Shown piece by piece: positions 21,708-31,355 of a stretch of DNA of 64,000 nt (positions are counted from its first letter, which is position 1; each line of letters begins with the position of its first letter). This DNA is from Candidatus Lightella neohaematopini. Lineage in GTDB: Bacteria > Pseudomonadota > Gammaproteobacteria > Enterobacterales > Enterobacteriaceae. The DNA lies in assembly GCA_025728535.1 (NCBI GenBank), contig JAOBJO010000001.1, forward strand, positions 1 to 64,000. The letters run 5' to 3'. The position numbers and the translations under genes are program-made. The notes below the pieces were generated by a model. The model saw only the letters and a program-made list of their open reading frames with translations. It ran no database searches and was not told where the DNA came from.

Positions 21708-22487
21708 TTAATTTCTATCTAAACCTTTTATAAAATTATATAAGATATTGTAAAAATTATTGCTTTCTGAAATAAATGGCATATGGGCTGAATTTTTTAG
21801 TATAAAATTAATATTTTTTTTATTTTTATTAAAAGATGCTATTTTGTATGATACTATACTATCTAATTTACCATACACGTTAATGTGTGGTATGTTAATG
21901 TCATCTATTAATTTTCTCAAATCAGTATTTTTTAATAACTTTAAACCAAATTTTAATGTTCTTATAGAAGGTATTTTATTCTTACTAAGAAAAATATTTT
22001 TTAAATTAACTATTTCTTTTCTTGTTGTTCTAATATTAATATTCTGTAAATAAATAAATCTTGACATTATTTTAATATAATTATTGTTTAATTCTTTAAA
22101 AAAATTAATTAATGTTATGGTATCAATACCAGGCCAATTATAATCTGCGCAGAAGTATGGAGAAAAAGATATTAATACTAATCCAATAAAATTTTTTGGA
22201 TATAACAAAACCATTTTAGTTGCTATTAATCCACCTAATGACCAACCTACTAATATTGTGTTAGTAACATTAATATCATTTACAATTACATTTACTAGTT
22301 TATCTAACGTATCTAAATCTATTTCCTTACTATAACCATATCCAGGTAAATCAAGCAAGTGTACACAAAAATCTTTTTTTAATTTTTTTACTAAACTTAA
22401 CCAAATTTTTGAACTTATACCCCAACCATGTATCAGTATTATATTAATATTACCCTTACCATAAGTTCTCCAATGTAATAATTGCAT
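21708..22487 (-). CDS. bioH: pimeloyl-[acyl-carrier protein] methyl ester esterase
   Basis: Alpha/beta hydrolase that removes the methyl group from pimeloyl-ACP methyl ester, the last step in making the biotin pimelate moiety; 259 aa (E. coli 256). The oxyanion segment HGWG (20-23), nucleophile Ser83 in GWSLGG, Asp209 (YGKLDS) and His235 (SAHMPFIS) match the E. coli triad in spacing, and NWPGID and KNTDLR segments also match BioH. Position after pckA matches E. coli. It converges on pckA with only 3 bases between stops. Other bio genes are not in the window. Confidence 0.86.
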   Translation of the reverse strand: MQLLHWRTYGKGNINIILIHGWGISSKIWLSLVKKLKKDFCVHLLDLPGYGYSKEIDLDTLDKLVNVIVNDINVTNTILVGWSLGGLIATKMVLLYPKNFIGLVLISFSPYFCADYNWPGIDTITLINFFKELNNNYIKIMSRFIYLQNINIRTTRKEIVNLKNIFLSKNKIPSIRTLKFGLKLLKNTDLRKLIDDINIPHINVYGKLDSIVSYKIASFNKNKKNINFILKNSAHMPFISESNNFYNILYNFIKGLDRN

Positions 22488-22583
22488 AATATATAACTAA
22501 TAATTTTTTAATAAATTTAATTAATCTTAATATTTTAAGATAACCTAATTCAGATAAATTATAATTAATTATAAATAAAACTC

Positions 22584-22612
22584 TTTACAATCAGCAATAT
22601 AATTATTATTAT
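22584..22612 (+). promoter_or_regulatory. candidate S10-operon promoter
   Basis: TTTACA (22584-22589) and TATTAT (22607-22612), each one base from consensus, are separated by 17 bases. Initiation near 22619 would give a leader of roughly 115 bases before rpsJ. A second TATAAT at 22693-22698 lacks a -35 partner. The bases CTCTTTACAA overlapping the -35 element also resemble the boxA antitermination core, which I regard as coincidental since it would lie upstream of the transcript start. Confidence 0.45.
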
Positions 22613-22694
22613 ACAATTAAATATTTATTATTATATAGAATAAATTTTATTATTCTTATTTTTAAAATTTTATATTAAATTTGTGTATTATTTA

Positions 22695-22717
22695 TAATAA
22701 ACAGGTAGTGTTTATTA
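22695..22717 (+). promoter_or_regulatory. hairpin in the rpsJ leader
   Basis: A perfect 9-bp inverted repeat (TAATAAACA / TGTTTATTA) with the loop GGTAG ends 17 bases before the rpsJ ATG. In E. coli the S10 leader carries hairpins through which L4 controls the operon. This may be a reduced relative, but no alignment was made. No Shine-Dalgarno sequence is visible between it and the ATG. Confidence 0.4.
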
Positions 22718-22734
22718 ACGTAACAAGATTTACC

Positions 22735-23046
22735 ATGAATAATCAAAGAATTAGAATTAAACTTAAGGCATTTGATCATAAATTAATTGACCAATCCACT
22801 ACAGAAATAGTTGAAACAGCTAAACGTACTGGAGCACAAGTAAGAGGACCAATTCCATTACCAACAAATAAAGAACGTTTTACAATATTAATTTCACCTC
22901 ATGTTGACAAGGATGCTCGTGATCAATACGAAATTAGAACTCATAAAAGATTAATAGATATTGTTGAACCTACTGAAAAAACTGTAGATGCTCTTATGAA
23001 ACTAAATTTAGCTGCTGGGGTAGATGTTCAAATTAGTTTAGGATAA
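22735..23046 (+). CDS. rpsJ: 30S ribosomal protein S10 (NusE)
   Basis: S10, a 30S head protein that also acts with NusB in antitermination; 103 aa, identical in length to E. coli. I start at the ATG at 22735 ([15 protein letters not shown]), which matches the family N-terminus exactly; the open frame runs 18 codons further upstream with no homology. The central loop [14 protein letters not shown] is intact. It is the first gene of the S10 operon. Confidence 0.98.
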   Translation: MNNQRIRIKLKAFDHKLIDQSTTEIVETAKRTGAQVRGPIPLPTNKERFTILISPHVDKDARDQYEIRTHKRLIDIVEPTEKTVDALMKLNLAAGVDVQISLG

Positions 23047-23099
23047 TAGTCTATCTCTTTTTTTTGATATTTTATTAAATTATTAGAGGTTACAAACTA

Positions 23100-23747
23100 A
23101 TGATTGGATTATTAGGATATAAAGTTGGTATGACCCGTATATTTAATAATGATGGCTTATCTATACCTGTAACGATAATCATGATCAAGGATAATTACAT
23201 AACACAAATTAAAAACAAAGAAATAGATGGATATGATGCAGTTCAAGTTACTACTGAATGTAATAAAAAAAATAAATTAAACAAACCACAAACCGGAATT
23301 TATATTAAAGCTGGTATAAAAAAAGGTTATAAATTACATGAATTTAAACTAAAAGACAATACTATTATTAAAAATTTATTCATTGGTCAGGCGGTTAAAC
23401 TTAATATATTTAATAGTATTAAAAAAGTTGATATAACTAGTATATCTAAAGGTAAGGGTTTTTCTGGTACTATAAAACGTTGGAATTTTAGTACCCAAGA
23501 TAGTTCTCATGGTAATTCTTTATCTCATCGAGCTCCTGGATCGATAGGACAAAATCAAACTCCGGGTAGAGTATTTAAAGGAAAAAAAATGGCTGGTCAT
23601 CTTGGTAATCAAAAAGTTACTATTCAAAATATGTTAATAATGGGTATTGATAATGTTAATAAAATATTATTAGTTAAAGGTTCTATACCAGGTTACAGTG
23701 GTAGTCAGGTGATAATAAAACCATCTATTAAAATTAAGCACACATAA
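23100..23747 (+). CDS. rplC: 50S ribosomal protein L3
   Basis: L3 is needed early in 50S assembly and reaches the peptidyl-transferase centre; 215 aa (E. coli 209). The loop [20 protein letters not shown] holds the glutamine that PrmB methylates in E. coli. An AGAGG ribosome-binding site precedes the ATG. A few extra residues lie in the Lys/Asn-rich part of the first third. Confidence 0.98.
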   Translation: MIGLLGYKVGMTRIFNNDGLSIPVTIIMIKDNYITQIKNKEIDGYDAVQVTTECNKKNKLNKPQTGIYIKAGIKKGYKLHEFKLKDNTIIKNLFIGQAVKLNIFNSIKKVDITSISKGKGFSGTIKRWNFSTQDSSHGNSLSHRAPGSIGQNQTPGRVFKGKKMAGHLGNQKVTIQNMLIMGIDNVNKILLVKGSIPGYSGSQVIIKPSIKIKHT

Positions 23748-23770
23748 TAAATGTAAAAGAGAAACTTTAC

Positions 23771-24379
23771 ATGAAAGTAATACTAAATGACACAGAAGAA
23801 TATACTAATGTTCTAGATTGTATTTTTAATTATAAGTTTAATTTAGATCTTATAAATCAATCTTTATTATATTATCTACACAATATTCACAAAGGCACAA
23901 AGGCACAAAAGAATAGATCTGATGTTTCTGGATCTGGAAGAAAACCATGGCGCCAAAAAGGTACTGGAAGAGCTAGAGCTGGTAGTATAAGAAGTCCAAT
24001 ATGGCGTTCTGGTGGGGTTTGCTTTGCTACTAAATCAAATAATTCAAACATTGTTAAAATTAATAAAAAAATGTATAAAGGAGCAATTAAAAGTATATTA
24101 TCTGAATTACTAAGAAAAAAAAGGTTAATAATTCTTAAAAATTTTATTGTTAGTAGTTTTAAAACTAAAGATTTATCTAAAAAATTAAATTCTATATGTT
24201 TTGGTAAGATACTAATTGTAGTAAATAAATTAGATAGAAATTTAATATTGTCATCAAATAATTTAAATAAAGTAGATGTAATAGATGTTTTACGCATTAA
24301 TCCAATTTCTTTAATAAAAGCTGATAATGTTATTATTACTATTGATGCAATAAGAAAAATTGAAGAGAAATATGTATGA
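23771..24379 (+). CDS. rplD: 50S ribosomal protein L4
   Basis: L4, whose extended loop lines the exit tunnel, is also the translational and transcriptional repressor of the S10 operon in E. coli; 202 aa against 201. The loop segment KPWRQKGTGRARAGSIRSP (residues 58-76) is intact. The stop overlaps the rplW start (ATGATAA). Confidence 0.97.
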   Translation: MKVILNDTEEYTNVLDCIFNYKFNLDLINQSLLYYLHNIHKGTKAQKNRSDVSGSGRKPWRQKGTGRARAGSIRSPIWRSGGVCFATKSNNSNIVKINKKMYKGAIKSILSELLRKKRLIILKNFIVSSFKTKDLSKKLNSICFGKILIVVNKLDRNLILSSNNLNKVDVIDVLRINPISLIKADNVIITIDAIRKIEEKYV

Positions 24380-24696
24380 TAAATAAAACTAGATTATTTC
24401 AATTATTACGTAACCCATATTCATCAGAAAAATCTTCTATTGTTTCCGAAAAGAATAACACTATAGTATTTGTAGTATCTATAAATGCTAACAAATTAGA
24501 AATAAAAAATACTATATCTAAGTTATTTAATGTTAAAGTAATAAAGATACGTACTCTAATAGTTAAAGGAAAATCAAGAAAACTTAAAAATAATAGTATT
24601 AATTATCGTAATAATTGGAAAAAATCTTATATTACATTAAGCAATACAAATAAAAATATTAGTATTATAAATACTATTAATAAATCTAGAGGATAA
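24376..24696 (+). CDS. rplW: 50S ribosomal protein L23
   Basis: L23 lies at the tunnel exit and docks trigger factor and SRP; 106 aa (E. coli 100). The N-terminal [16 protein letters not shown] and NVKVIKIRT segments match the family, while the C-terminus carries a short Asn-rich extension. Translationally coupled to rplD by a 4-base overlap. Confidence 0.95.
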   Translation: MINKTRLFQLLRNPYSSEKSSIVSEKNNTIVFVVSINANKLEIKNTISKLFNVKVIKIRTLIVKGKSRKLKNNSINYRNNWKKSYITLSNTNKNISIINTINKSRG

Positions 24697-24697
24697 A

Positions 24698-25522
24698 ATG
24701 GTAATAGTAAAATTAAATCCTACATCTCCAGGTAGACGCCATGCTAATAAATTAGTTAATTATTTTCTATACAAAGGAAAATCTTTTAGTAAATTAACTA
24801 AAAGTATTAGCAATTCTGGTGGTCGTAATAATGTTGGACGTATTACTGTTCGACACATTGGAGGTGGACATAAAAAAAAATATCGTGTTATTGATTTTAA
24901 AAGAAATAAAGATAATATAATAGCTAGAGTTAAACGTATTGAATATGATCCAAATAGATCTGCGAATATCGCACTAGTACTATATAATGATGGTGAATAT
25001 CGTTATATTTTATGTCCAAAGAATATTAGAGTTGGTGATTTAATAGAATCTGGTAATTATGTACCAATTAGAATTGGTAATACTTTACCAATGCGTAACA
25101 TTCCAATTGGATCTGTTGTTCATAATATAGAAATGAAATTAAATAAAGGTGGACAGATAGCAAGATCAGCTGGTTCTTATGCTCAAATTATGTCTTTTAG
25201 TAAAAATAATGTAATTTTAAGATTAAAATCTGGACAATTAAGAATAATAAATTATAATTGTCGTGCTACTTTAGGGGTAGTAAGTAATGAGGAGCATATG
25301 TTAAGATCTTTAGGAAAAGCTGGAGCTAATCGTTGGAGAAATATTAGACCTACAGTAAGAGGAACTGCAATGAATCCAATTGATCATCCTCATGGAGGTG
25401 GTGAAGGTCGTAATTTTGGTAAACATCCGGTTTCTCCTTGGGGTAAACCAACAAAAGGAAAGAAAACTCGTAATAACAAAAGGACTAGTAAGTTTATCAT
25501 AAATAATAATTGTAATAATTAA
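24698..25522 (+). CDS. rplB: 50S ribosomal protein L2
   Basis: L2 is required for subunit joining and peptidyl transfer; 274 aa (E. coli 273). It contains TSPGRRH, the [12 protein letters not shown] segment and the C-terminal [14 protein letters not shown], whose His corresponds to the E. coli His229 implicated in peptidyl transferase function. It starts 1 base after rplW. Confidence 0.98.
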   Translation: MVIVKLNPTSPGRRHANKLVNYFLYKGKSFSKLTKSISNSGGRNNVGRITVRHIGGGHKKKYRVIDFKRNKDNIIARVKRIEYDPNRSANIALVLYNDGEYRYILCPKNIRVGDLIESGNYVPIRIGNTLPMRNIPIGSVVHNIEMKLNKGGQIARSAGSYAQIMSFSKNNVILRLKSGQLRIINYNCRATLGVVSNEEHMLRSLGKAGANRWRNIRPTVRGTAMNPIDHPHGGGEGRNFGKHPVSPWGKPTKGKKTRNNKRTSKFIINNNCNN

Positions 25523-25543
25523 TGTTTATAGGAAATAATTGTT

Positions 25544-25825
25544 ATGCCTCGTTCTTTAAAAAAAGGACCATTTATAGATTTTCATTTATTAAAAAAAGTA
25601 GAAAAAGCAGTACAAAATAATGATAAGACACCAATTCGTACCTGGTCTCGTAGATCAACTATATTTCCTAACATGATTGGTTTAACTATATCAGTACATA
25701 ATGGTAAACAACATATACCAATTTTTATTATTGATGATATGGTAGGACATAAATTAGGAGAGTTTGTTCCAACAAGAACATATAGAGGACACACTATTGC
25801 TGACAAAAAATTAAAAAAGAGATAA
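25544..25825 (+). CDS. rpsS: 30S ribosomal protein S19
   Basis: S19 in the 30S head; 93 aa (E. coli 92). [27 protein letters not shown] and [16 protein letters not shown] match the family. An AGGAAA-like ribosome-binding site lies 8-13 bases upstream. Confidence 0.98.
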   Translation: MPRSLKKGPFIDFHLLKKVEKAVQNNDKTPIRTWSRRSTIFPNMIGLTISVHNGKQHIPIFIIDDMVGHKLGEFVPTRTYRGHTIADKKLKKR

Positions 25826-25831
25826 ATATTA

Positions 25832-26194
25832 ATGAATATAGTTTCTGCTAAATATCTTTACGCTAGATCGTCTTCTCAAAAATTACGTCTAGTAGCAAAT
25901 TTAATAAAAAATAAAAAAATTGTTAATGCTTTAAATATATTAACTTTTACTAATAAAAAATCAGCTAAATTAATAAAAAAGACCTTATTATCTGCTATTG
26001 CTAATGCTGAGTACCGTAATTTTAATAAAGATAATATAATTATACAACAAATATTAGTTACATCTGGACCAACAATAAAACGTATTATGCCACGTGCTAA
26101 AGGTAAAGTTGACTATATAAAGAAAAGAACTAGTCATATTAAGATTACTTTGTTAAGTATTGATTCTAGGAGAAGTAATGGGGCAAAAAGTTAA
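25832..26194 (+). CDS. rplV: 50S ribosomal protein L22
   Basis: L22 lines the peptide exit tunnel; 120 aa against 110 in E. coli. The beta-hairpin region [25 protein letters not shown] is normal. After the usual end the frame continues about ten residues (ending RRSNGAKS) and stops inside rpsC, overlapping it out of frame by 17 bases. The simplest reading is loss of the ancestral stop codon. Confidence 0.96.
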   Translation: MNIVSAKYLYARSSSQKLRLVANLIKNKKIVNALNILTFTNKKSAKLIKKTLLSAIANAEYRNFNKDNIIIQQILVTSGPTIKRIMPRAKGKVDYIKKRTSHIKITLLSIDSRRSNGAKS

Positions 26195-26822
26195 TCCTAA
26201 TATTATTAGGTTAGGTTTTATAAAATTATGGAATTCTACCTGGTATGCTAACAAGAAAGATTTTGCTAAAAACATAGACAATGATTTTAAAGTTAGACAA
26301 TTTATATACAGAAAATTATCAAGAGCTTTAATCTCTCATATAATAATAGAAAGGCCAACTAAAAGTATTAGAATTAATATACATGCAGCTAGACCAGGAT
26401 TAATAATAGGTAAAAATGGAGAAGATATTGAAAATATTCGTAAATCGTTGTCAGTTATTACCAAAGTACCAACACAAATTAATATTACTGAAATTCGTAT
26501 ACCTGAACTAAATTCTATATTAGTAGCAAAAAATATTTCCTTACAATTAGAACGAAGAGTTATGTTTCGTAAAGTGATTAAAAGATCTATACAAAACGCT
26601 ATGAAATTAGGAGCTAAAGGAATAAAAATAGAAATTAGTGGTAGATTAGGTGGAACTGAAATAGCACGTACTGAATGGTACAAAGAAGGTCGTATACCAT
26701 TACATACTTTAAGAGCAGATATTGATTATGCTGCTTCCAAAGCATACACTAATTATGGTATTATTGGTGTAAAAGTATGGATCTTTAAAGGTGAAATTTT
26801 AAATAAAATAGTTAAAAAATAA
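26178..26822 (+). CDS. rpsC: 30S ribosomal protein S3
   Basis: S3 lies at the mRNA entry site; 214 aa from the ATG at 26178 ([13 protein letters not shown]), preceded by AGGAGAAG. The open frame begins 6 codons earlier at a TTG with no homology. The KH domain ([14 protein letters not shown]) and C-terminal domain ([18 protein letters not shown]) are intact. It is about 19 residues shorter than E. coli S3: the basic, disordered C-terminal tail has been lost. Confidence 0.97.
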   Translation: MGQKVNPNIIRLGFIKLWNSTWYANKKDFAKNIDNDFKVRQFIYRKLSRALISHIIIERPTKSIRINIHAARPGLIIGKNGEDIENIRKSLSVITKVPTQINITEIRIPELNSILVAKNISLQLERRVMFRKVIKRSIQNAMKLGAKGIKIEISGRLGGTEIARTEWYKEGRIPLHTLRADIDYAASKAYTNYGIIGVKVWIFKGEILNKIVKK

Positions 26823-26870
26823 TTATTATTTACTTTAAATTATACTAATTTTTAAAAAAGTTATTATTGT

Positions 26871-27281
26871 ATGTTACAACCAAAAAAAACTAAGTTTAAA
26901 AAAATGCATAAGGGTCGTAATAGAGGCCTTACTTTAAATTCAAATGTTAATTTTGGTTATTTTGGTATGAAATCAATTAATCATGGACGTATAACAGCTA
27001 AACAGATAGAATCAGCTAGAAGAGCTATTACTAAAGTTATGAAAAGACAAGGTAAAATTTGGATAAGAATATTTCCAGATAAACCAATAACTAGAAAGCC
27101 ATTGGAAGTACGTATGGGTAAAGGTAAAGGTAATGTTGAATATTGGGTTGCTTTAGTAAAACCAGGAAGAATTATTTATGAAATTTCTGGTGTTACAGAA
27201 GAAACTGCTAAGGAAGCTTTTAAAGCAGCAACAACAAAATTACCAATTAAAACTATTTTTATAAATAAAAATAAAATATGA
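26871..27281 (+). CDS. rplP: 50S ribosomal protein L16
   Basis: L16 organises the A-site finger and tRNA-binding face of the 50S; 136 aa, identical in length to E. coli. [20 protein letters not shown] and [20 protein letters not shown] match. The stop overlaps the rpmC start (ATGA). Confidence 0.98.
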   Translation: MLQPKKTKFKKMHKGRNRGLTLNSNVNFGYFGMKSINHGRITAKQIESARRAITKVMKRQGKIWIRIFPDKPITRKPLEVRMGKGKGNVEYWVALVKPGRIIYEISGVTEETAKEAFKAATTKLPIKTIFINKNKI

Positions 27282-27475
27282 TTATTAAAAAAAATTTAAA
27301 AAATAATGATTTAGATAAATTATACAAAGAATTAAATGAATTGCTATTAACTAGATTTAATATTAGAATTCAATTCTATAATAATAAATTAAAGCAAGTA
27401 CATATAATTAAGAAAAATCGTAGAGATATTGCCAGAATTAAAACAATTATTTCAATAAAAAAAGATATTAGTTAA
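27278..27475 (+). CDS. rpmC: 50S ribosomal protein L29
   Basis: L29, a two-helix protein at the tunnel exit; 65 aa (E. coli 63). The typical [18 protein letters not shown] and [15 protein letters not shown] helices are recognisable. It is coupled to rplP by a 4-base overlap, so no separate ribosome-binding site is needed. Confidence 0.94.
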   Translation: MIIKKNLKNNDLDKLYKELNELLLTRFNIRIQFYNNKLKQVHIIKKNRRDIARIKTIISIKKDIS

Positions 27476-27479
27476 TGTC

Positions 27480-27713
27480 ATGATTAAAAAAGCTAAAGTT
27501 TTATGTGGTTACATAGTTAGTAATAGAATGAATAAAACGGTTACGGTAGCAGTTAATCGTATTACAAAACATAATAAATATGGTAAATTTATAAAACGTA
27601 CCACTAAACTACACGCACACGATATTTATAATAGTAATATTGGTGATAAAGTATATATAATAGAATGTAGACCTATTTCTAAAACAAAATCTTGGAAAAT
27701 AATAAAAAAATAA
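27480..27713 (+). CDS. rpsQ: 30S ribosomal protein S17
   Basis: S17, an OB-fold primary rRNA-binding protein; 77 aa. GYIVSNRMNKTVTVAV and YGKFIKRTTKLHAHD are conserved, as is RPISKTKSW. It stops about 7 residues before the E. coli C-terminus (84 aa), a short truncation of a flexible end. Confidence 0.96.
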   Translation: MIKKAKVLCGYIVSNRMNKTVTVAVNRITKHNKYGKFIKRTTKLHAHDIYNSNIGDKVYIIECRPISKTKSWKIIKK

Positions 27714-27746
27714 TAGTTAGTAATTTTATAAGATTGGTATTTAAAT

Positions 27747-28115
27747 ATGATTCAAGAACGAACATTACTATCAGTAGCTGATAATTCTGGAGCACGTTTA
27801 GTTATGTGTATAAAAGTACTAGGCGGGTCACGAAAACGTTATGCTAATATAGGCAATATTATTAAAATAGCTGTGAAAGAAGCTATTCCAAGAAGTAAAG
27901 TTAAAAAAGGAGAAGTGCTAAAAGCTGTAATAGTTCGTACAAAAAAAGGAATACATAGACCAGATGGTTCGTTAATAAGATTCGATAGTAATTCTTGTGT
28001 ATTATTAAATGATAATGAACAACCAATTGGTACTAGAATTTTTGGTCCTATTACGAGAGAATTAAAAATAGAAAAATTCATGAAAATTATATCTTTGGCT
28101 CCAGAAGTAATATAA
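27747..28115 (+). CDS. rplN: 50S ribosomal protein L14
   Basis: L14, at the interface with 16S rRNA helix 14; 122 aa (E. coli 123). [34 protein letters not shown] and [12 protein letters not shown] are as in the family. It is the first gene of the classical spc operon, with only 33 bases after rpsQ, so it is probably read through from S10. Confidence 0.98.
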   Translation: MIQERTLLSVADNSGARLVMCIKVLGGSRKRYANIGNIIKIAVKEAIPRSKVKKGEVLKAVIVRTKKGIHRPDGSLIRFDSNSCVLLNDNEQPIGTRIFGPITRELKIEKFMKIISLAPEVI

Positions 28116-28128
28116 ATAAGGTAAATAT

Positions 28129-28449
28129 ATGGCTAAAAAAATACGTTATGGTGATAAAGTAATAGTAATTGCTGGTAAGGATAAAGGAAAATTAGGAATA
28201 GTAAAAAAAATTTTAAAAAAAAATAGAGCAATAGTAGAAAATATTAATATTATTACTAAACACCAAAAACCAATACCTAATGTTAATCAGGTAGGTGGAT
28301 TAATAAAAAAAGAATCACCGATCAATATTTCTAATTTAGCTATTTTTAATAGCACAACAAATAAACCTGACTATGTTAAATTTAAACTTACAAATGGTAA
28401 AAAAATTAGAATTTTCAAATCTGATAATTCTATCATTGATAATGGATAA
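28129..28449 (+). CDS. rplX: 50S ribosomal protein L24
   Basis: L24 starts 50S assembly; 106 aa (E. coli 104). The KOW motif [20 protein letters not shown] is intact. Codons just after it form runs of eight and nine A (28203-28210 and 28215-28223), sites where polymerase slippage would be expected. Confidence 0.96.
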   Translation: MAKKIRYGDKVIVIAGKDKGKLGIVKKILKKNRAIVENINIITKHQKPIPNVNQVGGLIKKESPINISNLAIFNSTTNKPDYVKFKLTNGKKIRIFKSDNSIIDNG

Positions 28450-28454
28450 TTTAT

Positions 28455-29000
28455 ATGTCAAATTTATATAAACTTTACAAAAATAAAATTTCTTATGATT
28501 TATTGAATGAATTAAATTATAAATCTATAATGCAAGTACCAAAAATAGATAAGATAACTATTAATATGGGAGTAGGTAAATCAATAAGTGATAAAAAAAT
28601 ATTAAATAATGCTGTCTCTGATTTAACTTTAATTTCTGGCCAAAAACCAGTAATTACAAAAGCTAAAAAATCAATTTCTAACTTCAAGTTACGTATAGGT
28701 TATCCTATAGGATGTAAGGTAACTTTAAGAAAATATAGAATGTGGGATTTTATAGAAAGATTACTTTATATTGCTATACCTCGTATTAGAGATTTTCGTG
28801 GATTATCAATTAAATCATTTGATGGTATGGGTAATTATAATATAGGTATAAAAGAACAAATTATATTTCCTGAAATAGACTATAATAAAATTGATCAGAT
28901 AAGAGGATTAGATATTTCTATCACAACTAATACTAAATCAGATCAAAATAGTTATAAACTATTATTATATTTAGGTTTTCCATTTACTAAAGGGGATTAA
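28455..29000 (+). CDS. rplE: 50S ribosomal protein L5
   Basis: L5 binds 5S rRNA and contacts the P-site tRNA; 181 aa (E. coli 179). [36 protein letters not shown] and GCKVTLR are conserved. It is 5 bases after rplX. Confidence 0.97.
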   Translation: MSNLYKLYKNKISYDLLNELNYKSIMQVPKIDKITINMGVGKSISDKKILNNAVSDLTLISGQKPVITKAKKSISNFKLRIGYPIGCKVTLRKYRMWDFIERLLYIAIPRIRDFRGLSIKSFDGMGNYNIGIKEQIIFPEIDYNKIDQIRGLDISITTNTKSDQNSYKLLLYLGFPFTKGD

Positions 29001-29007
29001 TATTATA

Positions 29008-29313
29008 ATGACTAAAAAATCAGTACAAGCCAGAGAACGAAAAAGAGAAATACTGGTTGCTAAGTTTTTTAAAAAGCGTGAAAAATTAAAAAAAATAATA
29101 TTAAGTAATAAATATTCTTATTCAGAACGTTGGAATGCGGTAATAAAATTACAAAGATTACCTAGGGATTCTAGTTTATCTAGATTACGTAATCGTTGTA
29201 AGCAAACTGGTAGACCACATGCTTTTATAAGAAAATTTGGTTTAAGTAGAATTAGGTTACGTGAAATGGCAATAAGAGGTGAAATTCCAGGTTTAAGAAA
29301 ATCTAGTTGGTAA
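29008..29313 (+). CDS. rpsN: 30S ribosomal protein S14
   Basis: S14 of the zinc-free (C-minus) type, since the CxxC pairs are absent; 101 aa as in E. coli. [20 protein letters not shown] and [13 protein letters not shown] match the family. It sits in its normal spc-operon place between L5 and S8. Confidence 0.97.
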   Translation: MTKKSVQARERKREILVAKFFKKREKLKKIILSNKYSYSERWNAVIKLQRLPRDSSLSRLRNRCKQTGRPHAFIRKFGLSRIRLREMAIRGEIPGLRKSSW

Positions 29314-29345
29314 ATTATTAAATAATTAAATTAAGAGTAATAATA

Positions 29346-29741
29346 ATGAGTATGCATGATCCTATTTCAGATATGATAGTACGTATACGTAATGGACAAC
29401 AAAATAAAAAACGTTATATAAATGTGCCTTCTTCAAATATAAAAAAAAATATTGTTAATTTATTAAAAAGTGAAGGTTACATTAATAATTTTAATATTAT
29501 AACAATTAAAAATAAAAAAATTATTCAAATAGAATTAAAATATTTCAATAACTTACCAGTTATCGAATGTATTAAACGTATTAGTAAACCTAGCTTAAGA
29601 ATATATAAAAAAGTACGTGATATACCTAAAGTAGTATCTGGTATGGGAATTGCTATTATTTCTACATCTAAGGGAATTATGACTGACCGTCAGGCACGAA
29701 ATTTAAAGTTAGGTGGAGAAATTATTTGTTATGTATTTTAA
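29346..29741 (+). CDS. rpsH: 30S ribosomal protein S8
   Basis: S8, a 16S central-domain binder and, in E. coli, the translational repressor of the spc operon acting at the L5 start; 131 aa (E. coli 130). MSMHDPISDMIVRIRNGQ and the C-terminal GIAIISTSKGIMTDRQAR match. Confidence 0.97.
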   Translation: MSMHDPISDMIVRIRNGQQNKKRYINVPSSNIKKNIVNLLKSEGYINNFNIITIKNKKIIQIELKYFNNLPVIECIKRISKPSLRIYKKVRDIPKVVSGMGIAIISTSKGIMTDRQARNLKLGGEIICYVF

Positions 29742-29762
29742 ATGTTTAAAGGTGTATTGATT

Positions 29763-30305
29763 ATGTCACGTATTGCTAAAAAATTAATTATAATACCTAA
29801 TAATGTACATGTATCAATAAATAATAATATTATTACTATTATTGGTAATAATGTTACTAACAGTTATTTATTTAGTAATAAGGTAACTATAATACTAAAT
29901 AAGAATAGTTTATTAGTAAATCCATTAGTAAATAATAAAAAAAGTTGGGCAATCGCTGGTACTACTAGATCAATAATAAATAATATTATAATTGGAATTA
30001 CTGTTGGTTTTAGTAAGACACTTCAACTAATTGGTATAGGTTATAAAGCTCAGATTGATTATACAAATAATACGTTAATACTATTTTTAGGATTTTCACA
30101 TACAGTAAATTATAAATTTCCAAAAAATATTACATTAAAGTGTATTAATAATACAGAAATTACAATTATTGGTTATGATAAACAATTAGTAGGTCAAATA
30201 GCTGCTAATATAAAATCTTATCGCAAAGTAGAACCTTATAAAGGTAAAGGTATTCGTTATTTGAATGAAGTTATTAAAATTAAGGAAATTAAAAAGAATA
30301 AGTAG
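29763..30305 (+). CDS. rplF: 50S ribosomal protein L6
   Basis: L6 lies near the factor-binding site; 180 aa (E. coli 177). I start at the ATG at 29763 (MSRIAKK), which fits the family; an ATG at 29742, touching the rpsH stop, would add 7 residues (MFKGVLI) that look like an upstream ribosome-binding region (AAAGGTG). The C-terminal [17 protein letters not shown] segment is intact, while the N-terminal half is strongly Asn/Ile enriched. Confidence 0.95.
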   Translation: MSRIAKKLIIIPNNVHVSINNNIITIIGNNVTNSYLFSNKVTIILNKNSLLVNPLVNNKKSWAIAGTTRSIINNIIIGITVGFSKTLQLIGIGYKAQIDYTNNTLILFLGFSHTVNYKFPKNITLKCINNTEITIIGYDKQLVGQIAANIKSYRKVEPYKGKGIRYLNEVIKIKEIKKNK

Positions 30306-30307
30306 TT

Positions 30308-30658
30308 ATGAAAAAAAAATTAGCTCGTATAAAAAGATCAAAAAAAACTAGATATATCTTAAAAAGATTACAAGCTACTCGTTTAGTAGTTTATCGTAGT
30401 TCTAAACATATATATGCGCAAATTATTGATCATACTAATAAAATAATAGTAAGTGCTTCTACCTTAGAAAAAAGTATAAAAGTCAAAATTAACTATTCTG
30501 GTAATAAACAATCTGCGGCAGTTATCGGAACAATAATTGCTTACCGTGCTAATCAAAATGGTATAAAAAAAGTATCATTTGATCGTTCTGGATTTAAATA
30601 TCATGGTAGAATTAAAGAATTAGCTGAAGCTGCTCGTAAAAACGGATTAATATTTTAG
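30308..30658 (+). CDS. rplR: 50S ribosomal protein L18
   Basis: L18 anchors 5S rRNA; 116 aa (E. coli 117). [18 protein letters not shown] and the C-terminal [20 protein letters not shown] are conserved. It follows rplF by 2 bases. Confidence 0.97.
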   Translation: MKKKLARIKRSKKTRYILKRLQATRLVVYRSSKHIYAQIIDHTNKIIVSASTLEKSIKVKINYSGNKQSAAVIGTIIAYRANQNGIKKVSFDRSGFKYHGRIKELAEAARKNGLIF

Positions 30659-30670
30659 TAGGAATATAAT

Positions 30671-31168
30671 ATGTATGTAGATAAACAATTAAATGAGTTA
30701 CGGGAAAAATTAGTTGCAATTAATAGAGTTTCTAAAACAGTTAAAGGGGGTAGAATATTTAGTTTTACTGCTCTTACAGTAGTTGGTGATGGAAATGGAA
30801 AAGTTGGTTATGGATATGGTAAGGCAAAAGAAGTACCATTAGCTATTCAAAAATCAATAGAAAAAGCACGTCGTAATATGATCAAAATAGAATTACATAA
30901 TAAAACTATACAATACACGTTAAAAACTAAACATACCAGTTCATTAATATTTATGAAACCAGCTAATGCTGGTACTGGTATTATAGCTGGTGGTGCTATG
31001 CGTGCTGTTTTAGAAGTAGCAGGAATACATAATATACTTGCTAAAGTATATGGATCAACTAATTCAATTAATGTAATACGTGCTACTATTAAAGCTTTAA
31101 AAAATATGAAATCACCGAATTTTATTTATAGTAAAAGAAAAAAATTTAGTTATAATAGAAATTCATAA
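30671..31168 (+). CDS. rpsE: 30S ribosomal protein S5
   Basis: S5 helps set decoding accuracy and mRNA unwinding; 165 aa (E. coli 167). [37 protein letters not shown] and [18 protein letters not shown] are intact. Confidence 0.98.
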   Translation: MYVDKQLNELREKLVAINRVSKTVKGGRIFSFTALTVVGDGNGKVGYGYGKAKEVPLAIQKSIEKARRNMIKIELHNKTIQYTLKTKHTSSLIFMKPANAGTGIIAGGAMRAVLEVAGIHNILAKVYGSTNSINVIRATIKALKNMKSPNFIYSKRKKFSYNRNS

Positions 31169-31169
31169 C

Positions 31170-31355
31170 ATGAATAATAATATTAAAATTACTCAAATAC
31201 GTAGTACAATAGGTATATTACCAAAACACAGAAAAACTATGCTTAGTTTAGGATTAAGACGTATTGGACATACTAAGATAATTGTTGATACCCCATCTGT
31301 AAGAGGAATGATTAACTTAGTAAGTTATATGATTAAAATTAATGGTAGTCATTAA
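31170..31355 (+). CDS. rpmD: 50S ribosomal protein L30
   Basis: L30, a small 50S protein; 61 aa (E. coli 59). [20 protein letters not shown] and [11 protein letters not shown] are typical. It is packed 1 base after rpsE and directly against rplO. Confidence 0.96.
   Translation: MNNNIKITQIRSTIGILPKHRKTMLSLGLRRIGHTKIIVDTPSVRGMINLVSYMIKINGSH

Noticed and set aside
22581-22590. boxA antitermination site before rpsJ
   Set aside because: CTCTTTACAA overlaps a good -35 element and would lie upstream of the transcript start, so the promoter reading is simpler.
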